Origin: Pedobacter cryoconitis
Lineage (GTDB): Bacteria > Bacteroidota > Bacteroidia > Sphingobacteriales > Sphingobacteriaceae
Assembly (NCBI RefSeq): GCF_003259615.1
Contig: NZ_QLLR01000031.1
Span: 1 to 64,000, forward strand
Length of the DNA: 64,000 bases
Direction: 5' to 3'
The position numbers and the translations under genes were made by a program. Positions 33,921 to 43,218 of the stretch are shown piece after piece (position 1 is the first letter of the stretch; every line of letters begins with the position of its first letter). The notes under the pieces were generated by a model that was not told the DNA's origin, ran no database searches, and worked only from the letters and a program-made list of their open reading frames with translations.

Positions 33921-36900
33921 TTAGAATTTAAGATCAATGCCCAAAAGAGCAGTTTTATAAATAGGAACATTTTTGTCTAAAAGACCATCTATTCCTACCT
34001 CCGGGTCGAAACTGATACGCTTGTCTTTGATATAAGTAAACAGGTTATTCGCTCTGAAATAAACCTTTGCACTGGCCAGATTAATAGATCTGATCCATTT
34101 AGAAGGCAACTGGTAACCCAGAGAAACATCACGCAAACGGATATAATCACCATTGTAAAGGAAACGGGAAGAACCCTGGCTGGAAGGACCTGATTGGGTT
34201 CCTGTAAATACAATTTTAGGTTGATCGGTAATATCACCAGGATTACGCCATCTATGCTCATAAGTATAACGCGTCATCCTTGTGGTCGGCGTGAAACCAC
34301 CTGATCCATCAGAAAAACTTGTCGCTCCGTAATTATCATAAACCTTGTTTCCAAAATTAAAGTACAGCTGGAAGCTCAAAGAGAAACCTTTATAAGTGAA
34401 CGTATTCGTTAATCCGCCAAAAACCTTTGGCAATGCACTTCCCTGGTTAAACTGGGTTGCAGATCCATAATTATTAGTCGTCTTTGATTTCGTTTCATCT
34501 GTATACCACAGCGCCTCTCCATTTGCAGGATCTACACCAGCATACCCTACCATATACAACTGGTAAAAATCACCTCCAACAAAGCGGTTATAACTACCAG
34601 AAACAATCGGACTGTTTAAGGCAGTGATCTTATTGTTCATCGTAGAAATATTGAAATTAGTTGTCCAGCCAAAACCGTCACTTTCAGACTTCAGGTTGAT
34701 ACTGTTCAGCTCTAATTCCAGTCCGCTATTTTTCATTGCACCAATATTATCGGTATAACTCGTTAAACCGTTGGTTGCTGAAATAGGCCTGCTTAACAAA
34801 AGATCTGACGTAGTACGTGTATAGTATTCTACGGTACCTGTTAACCTGTTTTTAAGGATTCCGAAGTCCAGGCCAATATTAAACGGTTTGTTTTTCTCCC
34901 AGGTAAGCTGGTTATTTCCATAATTAGAGAACTCCAGACCCGGTGCATTGTCATAGTCAGAGCTTTTGTATAATGCCCTGGAAACAAAATTACCAATGTC
35001 CTGATTTCCATTTACCCCGTAACTTGTACGTAACTTAAGGTCTGAAATCACATCCTGTCCTTCCATAAAATGTTCACGGCTGATATTCCATGAACCACCA
35101 AGCGACCAGAAATTACCATATCTGTTCTCAGAACCAAATCTGGAAGAACCATCCCGGCGCACAGAAGCACTCAGATAATATTTTGATTTATAATCAAAGG
35201 AAGCATTAAAAAATGCAGAATTAAGTGCATTTGAAGTTGCATTAGAACCCCCGCCAACTAATATCGAAGCATTGTCCAGTGTATAAGTATTCGGCAGGAA
35301 ATTACGTTTGGTTATACTATTACCTACTTCGTTTACCTTCTGAGCCTCATAGCCTGCATAAGTTTTAAGACCATAATCACCCAGTGTTTTATTGAAACGT
35401 ACAATAGTCGTATTTACCCAGTTTGAAGAACGTCCGGTACCAGCAGTCGCTCTTCCGCCATCTGTACGGGAAGTACCTACTCCGGATTTATTGTAATCGG
35501 TTGTTTCTTCATAAACAAAATTGATATTCGACTGGTTTTCTATTGATAACGACGGTAACAATTGGTATTTAGCCAGAAAATTACCCAGCATTCCATAAGA
35601 ATTACTTCTGCTGAAGCTTTCTTTAACCTGAGCTACCGGATTATACCTGTTAAAATAGCTGAAATCATAAGTACCGTCATCATTATAAGCCTTTAACCAA
35701 GGCTGATAAATGGAGTACATGCGTACTGGATTTCCAAATGTACTGCCATCTGCTTGTGTCTGGTTCTTTCGGTAATTGACTTGCAGGCCACCAACAAAAG
35801 AAAGATTTTCTGTAGCCTGGTTACTCAATTTCAAATTAGCTGTACTGCGGGAAAACTCACTGCCAAGCAATGGGGCTTTCGCTACATAATGACTTCCGGA
35901 AACATAAAACTTAGTTTTTTCTGTTCCGCCACTTGCAGAAAGATCGTATTGATTATAGGTTCCCGTGCGGGTAAGCAAATCAAACCAATCTGTATTTACA
36001 TTAGGGTCAACAGCATTATCAACCAGTGCTTTATCAAAAAGAGCAGCATCATTCCCTTTATTTACCCAACCCTCTTTTAAGAGTTCCAGCATTTCTTGTG
36101 TATTTAAAGATTGATGCCCTTTAATGTTCGTTACATTATTTGCACCGAACTGTGCAGAGGCATTAATGACTGTCTTTCCTGCTACCCCACTTTTTGTGGT
36201 AATCAGGATCACCCCATTTGCAGCTCTTGATCCGTAGATAGAGGCTGCAGAAGCATCTTTTAAAACCGTTACCGATTCCACGTCAAAACTATTCAGACTG
36301 CTGATCAGACCAGATTCTAAAGGAATCCCATCTACTACATACAAAGGTCCGCTGCCAGCATTTACAGAGCCGATACCGCGAATCCTCACATTAGGCACAG
36401 CGCCCGGTTGTCCCGAACCATTGGAAGAAACTAATCCGGCAACATTTCCCTGTAAAGTTTCCTGAATACTTGCCCGCGGGCTTCCGTTGATCAAATCAGC
36501 CTTTAATGTTTTAGCTGATCCGGTAAAAGAAGACTTGGTTTGTGTACCGTAGGCAACCACCATAACTTCATTTAAATCTTCATTGGATGGTGTTAAGGTA
36601 ATATTTCTGACCACATCGTCTTTATTCAGCTCAACAGTTGATAAATGCTTTTCATAACCAATAAAACTTGCTGTCAATACGTATTTACCCGGTTTTGAAA
36701 GGTTAAAGATATATTCTCCATTGCCATTGGTTTGCGCACTCTGTTTAAAATTATCAGCACTAAGGATAATGCTTACCCCAGGTAATGGCATTCCTTTTTC
36801 ATCTAAAACGCGTCCTCTAAGCACTGTGATCTTGTAATAATCCTCAGAACCGCTTAAAGTCAGGTCTGTTCTTTTCAGCAGCACATTATTTCCAACGATC

Positions 36901-37217
36901 TTAAAGGTTAAAGGCAATACTTTGGTACATTCATTTAAAACTGTTTCTATGGAAGCCGTTTTAACATCGATAGACATTTTGATTCCACGAATATCATGTG
37001 CATCATAAAAAAAGACATAACCGGTCTGCTTTTTAATGGATTCCAGAATCCTTTCTAAAGAAACATTTTTTTCCTTCAGACTAATCTGGCTGTATCCCTT
37101 TGCACTGGCTTGCATCAAGGCCAGAAACAACAAGATTGTGGTCAATTTCATAATGAGCAGTAATTTAGGGGGTAGCCATGTCTTGGACATAGCTCTGGTA
37201 ATAGCATAAAAATTCAT
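33921..37217 (-). CDS. SusC/RagA family TonB-linked outer membrane protein with STN domain
   Basis: The frame encodes 1098 residues; a start at 37151 (MKLTTILLFLALMQ) would also give a clean signal. An STN domain (about 45-115; KNVSLERILESIKKQTGY) shows it takes part in sigma/anti-sigma signalling. A regulatory-like domain and plug follow (PNVRIRGIGSVNAGSGPLYV; VTVLKDASAASIYGSRAANG), then the SusC barrel. It imports the SusD-bound substrate. It is preceded by ECF sigma and FecR genes, so its expression should be induced when substrate binds. Confidence 0.95.
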   Translation of the reverse strand: MNFYAITRAMSKTWLPPKLLLIMKLTTILLFLALMQASAKGYSQISLKEKNVSLERILESIKKQTGYVFFYDAHDIRGIKMSIDVKTASIETVLNECTKVLPLTFKIVGNNVLLKRTDLTLSGSEDYYKITVLRGRVLDEKGMPLPGVSIILSADNFKQSAQTNGNGEYIFNLSKPGKYVLTASFIGYEKHLSTVELNKDDVVRNITLTPSNEDLNEVMVVAYGTQTKSSFTGSAKTLKADLINGSPRASIQETLQGNVAGLVSSNGSGQPGAVPNVRIRGIGSVNAGSGPLYVVDGIPLESGLISSLNSFDVESVTVLKDASAASIYGSRAANGVILITTKSGVAGKTVINASAQFGANNVTNIKGHQSLNTQEMLELLKEGWVNKGNDAALFDKALVDNAVDPNVNTDWFDLLTRTGTYNQYDLSASGGTEKTKFYVSGSHYVAKAPLLGSEFSRSTANLKLSNQATENLSFVGGLQVNYRKNQTQADGSTFGNPVRMYSIYQPWLKAYNDDGTYDFSYFNRYNPVAQVKESFSRSNSYGMLGNFLAKYQLLPSLSIENQSNINFVYEETTDYNKSGVGTSRTDGGRATAGTGRSSNWVNTTIVRFNKTLGDYGLKTYAGYEAQKVNEVGNSITKRNFLPNTYTLDNASILVGGGSNATSNALNSAFFNASFDYKSKYYLSASVRRDGSSRFGSENRYGNFWSLGGSWNISREHFMEGQDVISDLKLRTSYGVNGNQDIGNFVSRALYKSSDYDNAPGLEFSNYGNNQLTWEKNKPFNIGLDFGILKNRLTGTVEYYTRTTSDLLLSRPISATNGLTSYTDNIGAMKNSGLELELNSINLKSESDGFGWTTNFNISTMNNKITALNSPIVSGSYNRFVGGDFYQLYMVGYAGVDPANGEALWYTDETKSKTTNNYGSATQFNQGSALPKVFGGLTNTFTYKGFSLSFQLYFNFGNKVYDNYGATSFSDGSGGFTPTTRMTRYTYEHRWRNPGDITDQPKIVFTGTQSGPSSQGSSRFLYNGDYIRLRDVSLGYQLPSKWIRSINLASAKVYFRANNLFTYIKDKRISFDPEVGIDGLLDKNVPIYKTALLGIDLKF

Positions 37218-37434
37218 ACTTTTGTGAGGTTGGGTTAATACAGTAAATTCTCTAAAATTTGTTTCTCCCGGATCTTTGCCGGGATGGGTTAACTCAGCTT
37301 ATTCCGCAGTTGTGCTCCAACACTTCTGCGGTTTTTTATAAGTTACCCTTCAGATGATCAATGCTTTTGTAGTTTTCTTTTCATAACGTTTGAGTTTTTT
37401 GGTGAGTTTGGTTGGTTATTTACAGGTTATAGTT

Positions 37435-38562
37435 TTATTTAGTCACAGTAATTTTCTTACCGTCAATTCTGAAATGCACTTTAAAAAAGCTCAGGATATC
37501 CAATACCTCTGAGAGATTTATATTGCGGTGGATCTCTCCGGAAAACTGTCTTCCCGGAAGATTCCCTTCATAGCTTACTTCCACATCATACCATCTGGAC
37601 ACTGCACGCATTACCGTTTGCAGGTCTGCATCCTTAAAACTGAACATTCCATTTTTCCAGGCTATTGCCTCTTCTGTATTGCTAAGATTGACATTCAATT
37701 GATTTCCCAGTAAAACAGCTTGCTGTCCGGGTTTTAAGAAAACGCTTCCGCTGGTACCCATCTGCGCGGTTACTTTAACTGAGCCTTCGAGTAAAGTGGT
37801 TTTTACAGCCTGCTCATCTGTATAAGAATTGATATTGAAATGTGTGCCCAGTACTTCTACCGTCTGGGTTAGCGAACTTACGCTGAAAGGTTTAGCCGGA
37901 TGTATTTTAGCCACTTCAAAATAGGCCTCTCCCGTTAAACTCACCCGGCGTTCACTACCAGTAAATACTGCAGGGTAACGTAAAGATGAAGCTGCATTCA
38001 GCCAGACTTTAGTTCCATCAGGCAAATTAATTTGGTATTGTCCGCCTTTAGGAGTTGCAATCGTGTTCATCGCAGTTTGACGCTCCTCCTTGTGCGTACC
38101 TTGATCAGAAACAGTATAAACCAGCTGGCCATCTTTAGTTTTGGTGATAATAATTCCTGCCTGTTCAGCAAGCTGGCCATTATCTGCTCCGTCTAAAGTA
38201 ATTTTCTTACCATTAGCCAGTGTTAAAGTCGCTTTATTCCCTCCGGGTAAAATTTGCGGTGCTTGTTCCTTTTGAGTCAATAAAGCCAGTTGATGCGCAG
38301 GTAATTTAAAAAAATACACCCCAGCAGAAAGCATCAGCAGCACTGCCGCTGCTCCTGCGATACGGGGCCATAAATTACGCTGAGGTTTTTCATGAATGGG
38401 TAACCTAATCCAGATCCGGTCTGCAGCCTGTTCCAGTTCATCAGCGGTCAGCGGATCAGCCGTATCCTGTTCAAATTTAAGATACCATGTTTCTACAATT
38501 GCTTTTTCAGCAGCTGTACAGTTTCCTGACCGGTATTTCTCTAGTAATTCTTTGGCATCCAT
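37435..38562 (-). CDS. FecR family anti-sigma factor
   Basis: The 375-residue protein has a short cytoplasmic part that binds sigma, one transmembrane helix (about 70-86, AGAAAVLLMLSAGVYFF), a FecR domain (TPKGGQYQINLPDGTKVWLN; SLTGEAYFEVAK; GTHFNINSY) and a C-terminal DUF4974 segment (FSFKDADLQTVMRAVSRWYDV). It holds the ECF sigma factor until the STN domain of the SusC-like receptor signals through it. The gap of 217 bp to the receptor holds two small GC-rich hairpins (37266-37284 and 37304-37331). Confidence 0.95.
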   Translation of the reverse strand: MDAKELLEKYRSGNCTAAEKAIVETWYLKFEQDTADPLTADELEQAADRIWIRLPIHEKPQRNLWPRIAGAAAVLLMLSAGVYFFKLPAHQLALLTQKEQAPQILPGGNKATLTLANGKKITLDGADNGQLAEQAGIIITKTKDGQLVYTVSDQGTHKEERQTAMNTIATPKGGQYQINLPDGTKVWLNAASSLRYPAVFTGSERRVSLTGEAYFEVAKIHPAKPFSVSSLTQTVEVLGTHFNINSYTDEQAVKTTLLEGSVKVTAQMGTSGSVFLKPGQQAVLLGNQLNVNLSNTEEAIAWKNGMFSFKDADLQTVMRAVSRWYDVEVSYEGNLPGRQFSGEIHRNINLSEVLDILSFFKVHFRIDGKKITVTK

Positions 38563-38633
38563 GGGCTTTAACCGCTTATTACAACTATAGACGGTTAGCC
38601 CGGGTATTGGGCGTAAAAGAAAATGAAAATAAT

Positions 38634-39212
38634 TTAGTAACCGGCGATGTACAGCAGATAAACGAAGATTCCCAATTTGCTCCTGAGGACTTTCAGCGCA
38701 TTGTTCACATGTTTTTTGACTGTCTTTTCAGAAAGGTCCAGTTTCACTGCAATTTCCCGGTGCGAAAGATTAGCTTTTCTGCTCAATTCAAACACCTCCC
38801 TCATCTTTGGTGTTAATGCGCCAATCTCTTTTTCAATGAGGGCAGTCAGTTCATTTTCCCTGACCCGATGGTCTGTGATCGCTTCGCTTCCATCCATAAA
38901 ATGCTGAAGCGAAGTCATATAAGAAGAGGCTACTTTTTTGTGAGAAATGACATCAATCACACGGTTGCGAACTGCCTGATAAAGATACCCTGAAAGCTGT
39001 GTTTTTAAAATCAGTTGTCCCCTTTTAGTCCAGAGTGTGGTAAACAATTCATGTACCACATCATCTGCTTCCTGCTGATCTCTAAGCCTATTGTAAGCAT
39101 GAATGTACAATACCCCCTTATACCTATTGTATATTTCGGTAAAAGCAGCTTTGTCGCCATCCTTCAAAAAGGCAATTAAATCGTGATCAGCTAATGTTTT
39201 ATAAGAGGCCAT
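38634..39212 (-). CDS. ECF RNA polymerase sigma factor (sigma-70 family)
   Basis: From the ATG at 39212 the protein has 192 residues (the in-frame TTG at 39224 was rejected). Region 2 is seen in FTEIYNRYKGVLYIHAYNRL and ADDVVHELFTTLWTKRG. Region 4 is seen in NLSHREIAVKLDLSEKTVKK and HVNNALKVLRSKLG. It is the Bacteroidota FecI-like type that is partnered with the FecR protein encoded 71 bases downstream. It should drive the SusCD operon. Confidence 0.95.
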   Translation of the reverse strand: MASYKTLADHDLIAFLKDGDKAAFTEIYNRYKGVLYIHAYNRLRDQQEADDVVHELFTTLWTKRGQLILKTQLSGYLYQAVRNRVIDVISHKKVASSYMTSLQHFMDGSEAITDHRVRENELTALIEKEIGALTPKMREVFELSRKANLSHREIAVKLDLSEKTVKKHVNNALKVLRSKLGIFVYLLYIAGY

Positions 39213-39346
39213 AAATAGAATCAACCCGTGTTTGATGGAAGATCCCGGTCAATATTAATTAAATTTTATGTAAAAGCTTTAAGCATTCCATGTAATCAAA
39301 TTGTTAAGACCGGGATAAAACACTGAAATTGACTCACATTAACCTA

Positions 39347-39994
39347 TTATTTGAAAAATGGATTCACTCTGAAATATTGACCACCTTCAAAACTCACCAC
39401 ATAATCAGACTTAAAATGAGTACTCTTTAAATAGTAGTCGGTCGTAATGATCTGAGCTCCTGAAGCGCATGCTGCCCCGAAGTTAGAACGGTCATTACGG
39501 CGTGCCTCCTGCGTATCAGAATCTGCGCGGGTACGAATAATATATCGTGCGTCCGACCATTTTCTCAATTTCGCCAATCCACCTTTCAAAGTCAGAAAAT
39601 CACTTCTGAAATCCAGGTCCTGAATATGAAAAACTTTAAAGCCCGATGAATTCATTTCTTGAGCTGTATCGTAAGGAGCCTGATCTTTTGCCCAATCCAA
39701 TCCCCGTGGATGCGCATATTTCTCTCCTTTTGCATCTGCGTACACATCAATTTCAAGGTTTCTCAACCCCATATCAAGCTGCTGGATTATCCCGATATGT
39801 TCATAGTCTATTTTGCTGGCCGATACAGAATCTTTTTTCCTGAATACTCCGAACAAATGGGGGTCAATCGCTTTTTTATAACTGTTATGTGATCCGATAA
39901 CCTGGATCTTATTAATTGGTAAGTTATCTCCATCTTTTGGTATCAATAAAGGAAATACGAACAAAAGCAATGCGCTGGAAACGGTCTTTATCAT
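39347..39994 (-). CDS. Ca2+-dependent phosphoinositide-type phospholipase C, internally deleted
   Basis: The 215-residue protein has a signal peptide and the opening of the PI-PLC C1 family (QVIGSHNSYKKAID; RNLEIDVYADAKGEKYAHPR; FKVFHIQDLDFRSDF) and its end (YIIRTRADSDTQEARRND; GAQIITTDYYLKS; VSFEGGQYFRVNPFF). The middle third of the usual fold is missing. LRKWSD runs directly into ARYIIRTRAD, while relatives have roughly 100-120 residues there with several barrel strands. The frame is intact, so this is an in-frame deletion. Both catalytic-region His residues remain, but a closed barrel is unlikely. It is upstream of the sigma gene. Confidence 0.78.
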   Translation of the reverse strand: MIKTVSSALLLFVFPLLIPKDGDNLPINKIQVIGSHNSYKKAIDPHLFGVFRKKDSVSASKIDYEHIGIIQQLDMGLRNLEIDVYADAKGEKYAHPRGLDWAKDQAPYDTAQEMNSSGFKVFHIQDLDFRSDFLTLKGGLAKLRKWSDARYIIRTRADSDTQEARRNDRSNFGAACASGAQIITTDYYLKSTHFKSDYVVSFEGGQYFRVNPFFK

Positions 39995-40199
39995 AAGTCT
40001 TAAAAAAAGAACAGCTTTAAAATTCCGCCAAAGATGTAGCTCTCAGTTTAATACGGATATACATTGAAGTTATTAAATTGTTAAGAACAATCAACACATG
40101 TTATTATTATGACAACATATGAATAACTTTTAAGTATTAATAAAGTCAGGTAAATATTTAAGAGAATGAAGAGGTCATGAAGTAAACAAGGTTTGACAC

Positions 40200-40400
40200 C
40201 TAAGAGTTATGTTTACTTAATAAACCTTTTAGCTCGTCTAATTGCTGTTCAAGAATTCTGCATTTTAGCAGATTTGTCATGTACTCCATGGACAACCCAC
40301 CTTTTTGTTCACTAACTAATGAATCAAGTTCGTCTGCCACGAATCCTGACTTTGCATTGAACTCCACTATATCGAGAAATAAATCATTGTTTGCGCCCAT
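40200..40400 (-). CDS. Small acidic protein, unknown
   Basis: The 66-residue frame begins at an ATG and reads as a helical protein with acidic and Leu-rich segments (LFLDIVEFNAKSGFVADELD and RILEQQLDELKGLL, perhaps a short coiled coil). I do not recognise a family. It is isolated between the phospholipase gene and a secreted protein gene; its existence rests on composition and the lack of any competing frame. Confidence 0.5.
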   Translation of the reverse strand: MGANNDLFLDIVEFNAKSGFVADELDSLVSEQKGGLSMEYMTNLLKCRILEQQLDELKGLLSKHNS

Positions 40401-40634
40401 TGTGTATGTTTAAGATTAAATATGCTTTCAGCTCTGTCAGATGAAATTAATTCAATAATATCAACGGGTTTATATTATTACGGCAACTATAGCTAAAATT
40501 ACGTGAAGTGCTAAAAAACGACAAAATCCCGTATCTATCAGCATGATTTTCCCGGGATTATTTTAACAGCAGAATAAAGAAATTAAAAGGATTGTCCGTT
40601 TTGCGGACAACCCAAAATCAGTTTAGCCTAAAGA

Positions 40635-41003
40635 TTAATCTTCCTGGCTGCAACCAATTACTCCCTTAATGGTAAGTGCAGAAACACCAGACGCATTCAC
40701 GGCTTCAACGCCTATTGCACCATATGAGCCGCAATTAATTCCGACACTCGTATAATTATTAGTTGTTGTGTACAAGAATTTGCCATTCAAATACCAATTG
40801 TAGCCTGTTGCACCAGGTACAAGCCCGACACCAACCAGCGTGCGCCCTTTTCCATTATAATTAGCATAACTAAAAACAGGAGCGTCAGGAACAGCAAAAT
40901 AAACTGTTGATGATGCGGTAGCTGGAGTTTCTTTAATTCCCCCGCTAAAAGAAGATAACGTACCGATTGACAATACAGCTACCATTAATAAATATTTTTT
41001 CAT
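40635..41003 (-). CDS. Small secreted protein with fibronectin-like fold
   Basis: The 122-residue protein has a signal peptide (cut near FSGG). The mature domain runs from APVFSYANYNGKGRTLVGVG through VPGATGYNWYLNGKFLYT to GSYGAIGVEAVNASGVS, a pattern of a single fibronectin III-like beta sandwich. Two Cys (NCGS and GCSQ) could form a disulfide. The function is unknown. A short hairpin, ttgtccg/cggacaa at 40592-40610, follows and probably terminates it. Confidence 0.7.
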   Translation of the reverse strand: MKKYLLMVAVLSIGTLSSFSGGIKETPATASSTVYFAVPDAPVFSYANYNGKGRTLVGVGLVPGATGYNWYLNGKFLYTTTNNYTSVGINCGSYGAIGVEAVNASGVSALTIKGVIGCSQED

Positions 41004-41222
41004 AAAACATAATTAGTTCCTATAAATATATCTAAAATATCATTACAGAACAATATAAACAACTTTTAATTACTTAAAAATATCAAATACTATATTACTG
41101 CACAACACAAGTTAAATACCTGGTTATTGAAATTTATACCTGATTACAAGAATTATAAAACCAACAGGTTCATCCTTTGTTTAAGTCTCTGTAAATCAAA
41201 TTATTCACTTAATATTCAGACC

Positions 41223-41450
41223 ATGAAAAAGTCATTAATGATGCTATTGCTCTGCGCATTCTGCTTCACAACGTTTGCAATGCCCCAACAGGACACTACA
41301 AAACAAAGACAGGATACTACGAAGAAACGTATGGACAAAAAGTCTCCGGCAGGCAAAAAGACGACAAAGAAAAAGGGGTGGCCAGCAAATGATACCCTTA
41401 AAAGAACCGATCAAAGGTCAGATACGACCATGAAACCACCTCAGAACTAA
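41223..41450 (+). CDS. Small Lys/Thr-rich secreted protein
   Basis: From the ATG at 41223 there are 75 residues with a clear signal peptide (LMMLLLCAFCFTTFA). The mature part is a low-complexity basic segment built around repeated QDTTKK/R-like units and KKTTKKKG. The longer frame back to 41127 lacks a signal. Such short basic proteins are common in Pedobacter-like genomes and have no known function. Confidence 0.6.
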   Translation: MKKSLMMLLLCAFCFTTFAMPQQDTTKQRQDTTKKRMDKKSPAGKKTTKKKGWPANDTLKRTDQRSDTTMKPPQN

Positions 41451-41462
41451 TTGATTACAACA

Positions 41463-41492
41463 GGGAATGCAGGTGAGTACACCTGCATTCCC
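41463..41492. terminator. 13-bp perfect hairpin between convergent genes
   Basis: gggaatgcaggtg (41463-41475) and cacctgcattccc (41480-41492) with a 4-base loop lie between a plus-strand small gene and the end of the SUKH-like gene; the stem touches the latter's stop codon. Confidence 0.85.
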
Positions 41493-42211
41493 TATGTTTT
41501 ATCGGCTATAAATTCGGCTGTTGCTCCTAATTCCTTTAAATCACTGACCAAAAATTTAAGGTTAACCAGGTAGCCCTGGGCAACTTCAATCTCCTTTTGT
41601 TTAGCTAATGCTAAAGCTTCTTGCGGAGTTAGTTTTAAGCAGGCTTTTAAATAATTTACAATTTTTATTTTTTGAGGACCAATATCCCTGACTATAACTT
41701 TTCCACTGGTATAACATTCCGACCGGTCGGCATCTGCCTCTTCAATACTATCATTATCTTGTTCTTCCTCAACTGAACTATACATTTCGCCCCATAACTC
41801 AATAGTCAAATCAAAATCGGTATTTAACAAACTGATTAATTTAGCATTATCCTGATCAACCTTTTGTATGCTCAATAACTTTGCTGCAAAATCATTTAAA
41901 TCTTCAGCAACTTTCACAGGTTCCCAGCCTCCACCACCATGCCATGAAAAATAGACAGGAAAGCCTTGCTCCTGCTCCAATAAATCCACAAAAAAAGGAT
42001 CATCCATAGCATTGGAACAGATCACGTACCAGCTTTCTTTGAAGTCAGCAGGTTTTGCACCCGTATATATTTCACCAGTTATTCCATTAAACCTATAACC
42101 AGCTTGAAATTTCTCAAATGTGCTGACTTCAGGATAATTCTGCGGAAGATAAGGATTGTCCGCTACGATTTTCTTCTCTATAAATTTTCTGATCTCCGAA
42201 TGCAATTCCAT
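41492..42211 (-). CDS. SUKH (SMI1/KNR4)-like protein with L7/L12-like C-terminal domain
   Basis: The 239-residue protein has no signal peptide. Residues about 15-115 resemble a SUKH/SMI1 domain (ESWYVICSNAMDDPFFVDL; PVYFSWHGGGGWEPVKVAED). An acidic linker follows (EEEQDNDSIEEADADRSE). Residues about 170-236 resemble the C-terminal domain of ribosomal protein L7/L12 (KIKIVNYLKACLKLTPQEAL; VSDLKELGATAEFI). SUKH proteins are often immunity proteins against polymorphic toxins, but no toxin gene lies nearby. It is followed upstream by a TIM-barrel gene on the same strand. Confidence 0.65.
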   Translation of the reverse strand: MELHSEIRKFIEKKIVADNPYLPQNYPEVSTFEKFQAGYRFNGITGEIYTGAKPADFKESWYVICSNAMDDPFFVDLLEQEQGFPVYFSWHGGGGWEPVKVAEDLNDFAAKLLSIQKVDQDNAKLISLLNTDFDLTIELWGEMYSSVEEEQDNDSIEEADADRSECYTSGKVIVRDIGPQKIKIVNYLKACLKLTPQEALALAKQKEIEVAQGYLVNLKFLVSDLKELGATAEFIADKT

Positions 42212-42223
42212 TTCGCAAGATAA

Positions 42224-43072
42224 TTATAATTCATAATCTAAAGCTTTTTGCCTGATAAAAGCCAGGCTACCTTCCGCCAGCTCCTGCGCATTATGCCTGG
42301 AAGGATGCCATAGATTAACACGTTCCGACATTCCAGGAATAGAAGATGAAAAATTCTCCAACACCAATGCGCCATCGTAATTAATTTTTGCCAGCGCTGC
42401 AAAAAGATCATCCCAGTTTACGTTTCCTTCTCCTGGCATACCACGATTACTCTCTGTGATATGCAGATGCTTTAAATGACTGCCGCTATTGAGCACCGGA
42501 TCACGAAAATTGTCCTCTTCAATATTCATATGAAAGGTATCCAGATGAAGTGCCAAAGCAGGTGAGCCCACCTGTTCAATTAAATCCAGTACATCAGCAG
42601 CACAGGTGCATACATAACTTTCATAACGGTTAACAGGCTCCAGACACATCGTTATTCCTAAACGGCTGGCATAATCAGCACAGACAGCTAATACCTGAAC
42701 AAGAATTTCATTTTCCTGTGTCGTCTTTACTGCCCCTGAAAAAACGCCAATGCCACTGTGAAGTACTCCTGCAAGAATTGCAGATTCCAGTTCGGCTGCT
42801 TTATCAAGTGCCGATTTAATCGCCTCGTATGCCTGATCAGGATAAAAAGGAATATGGCAATTGGCAGGAAGATTAAAGGAACAAATCGCCTGAATTTGAT
42901 TTTCCTTTAATTGTTTACGTACCGTTGCAGTATCAATATTCATCGAAGGAGGCAATAAGATCTCCAGGAGATCAAATCCTGCTGCTGCTGTTTTTTGAAT
43001 TGCATAGGCTCCTTCTATAGCCTTCCATTCTGGCAGTACCCATGATAATAAAGATGCACCGAATTTTACCAT
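42224..43072 (-). CDS. Sugar phosphate isomerase/epimerase (xylose isomerase-like TIM barrel)
   Basis: The 282-residue protein matches the AP endonuclease 2 / D-tagatose 3-epimerase superfamily. Visible features are FDLLEILLPPSMNID, the metal Glu in TMCLEPVNRYESY, LALHLDTFHMNIEEDNFRD, the His in LKHLHITESNRGMPGEGNV and the final Glu in GALVLENFSS. These residues bind the divalent metal in the family. The substrate is unknown, with a ketose most likely. It stops 12 bases before the SUKH-like gene. Confidence 0.9.
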   Translation of the reverse strand: MVKFGASLLSWVLPEWKAIEGAYAIQKTAAAGFDLLEILLPPSMNIDTATVRKQLKENQIQAICSFNLPANCHIPFYPDQAYEAIKSALDKAAELESAILAGVLHSGIGVFSGAVKTTQENEILVQVLAVCADYASRLGITMCLEPVNRYESYVCTCAADVLDLIEQVGSPALALHLDTFHMNIEEDNFRDPVLNSGSHLKHLHITESNRGMPGEGNVNWDDLFAALAKINYDGALVLENFSSSIPGMSERVNLWHPSRHNAQELAEGSLAFIRQKALDYEL

Positions 43073-43218
43073 ATTAGCTTCTTATGTTATAAGTTTAATC
43101 AATAGCAAGCTAACCTAATTTTAGTAACAGAAAGAATTTTATACTCTTGTAAGGTAAAAGCAGATTACAGTATGCAGCCTCAATTGGGTAAATTAGCAGC
43201 TCGGAAAACAAACAGCCC

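Noticed and set aside
33911..33970. A longer SusD start overlapping susC.
   Set aside because: The lipoprotein signal begins at 33910; the extra residues are encoded inside the SusC reading region.
37266..37331. Two small hairpins between FecR and SusC as a transcription terminator.
   Set aside because: The T-run after the second stem lies on the plus strand, away from the direction of the operon, so they are at best weak attenuators.
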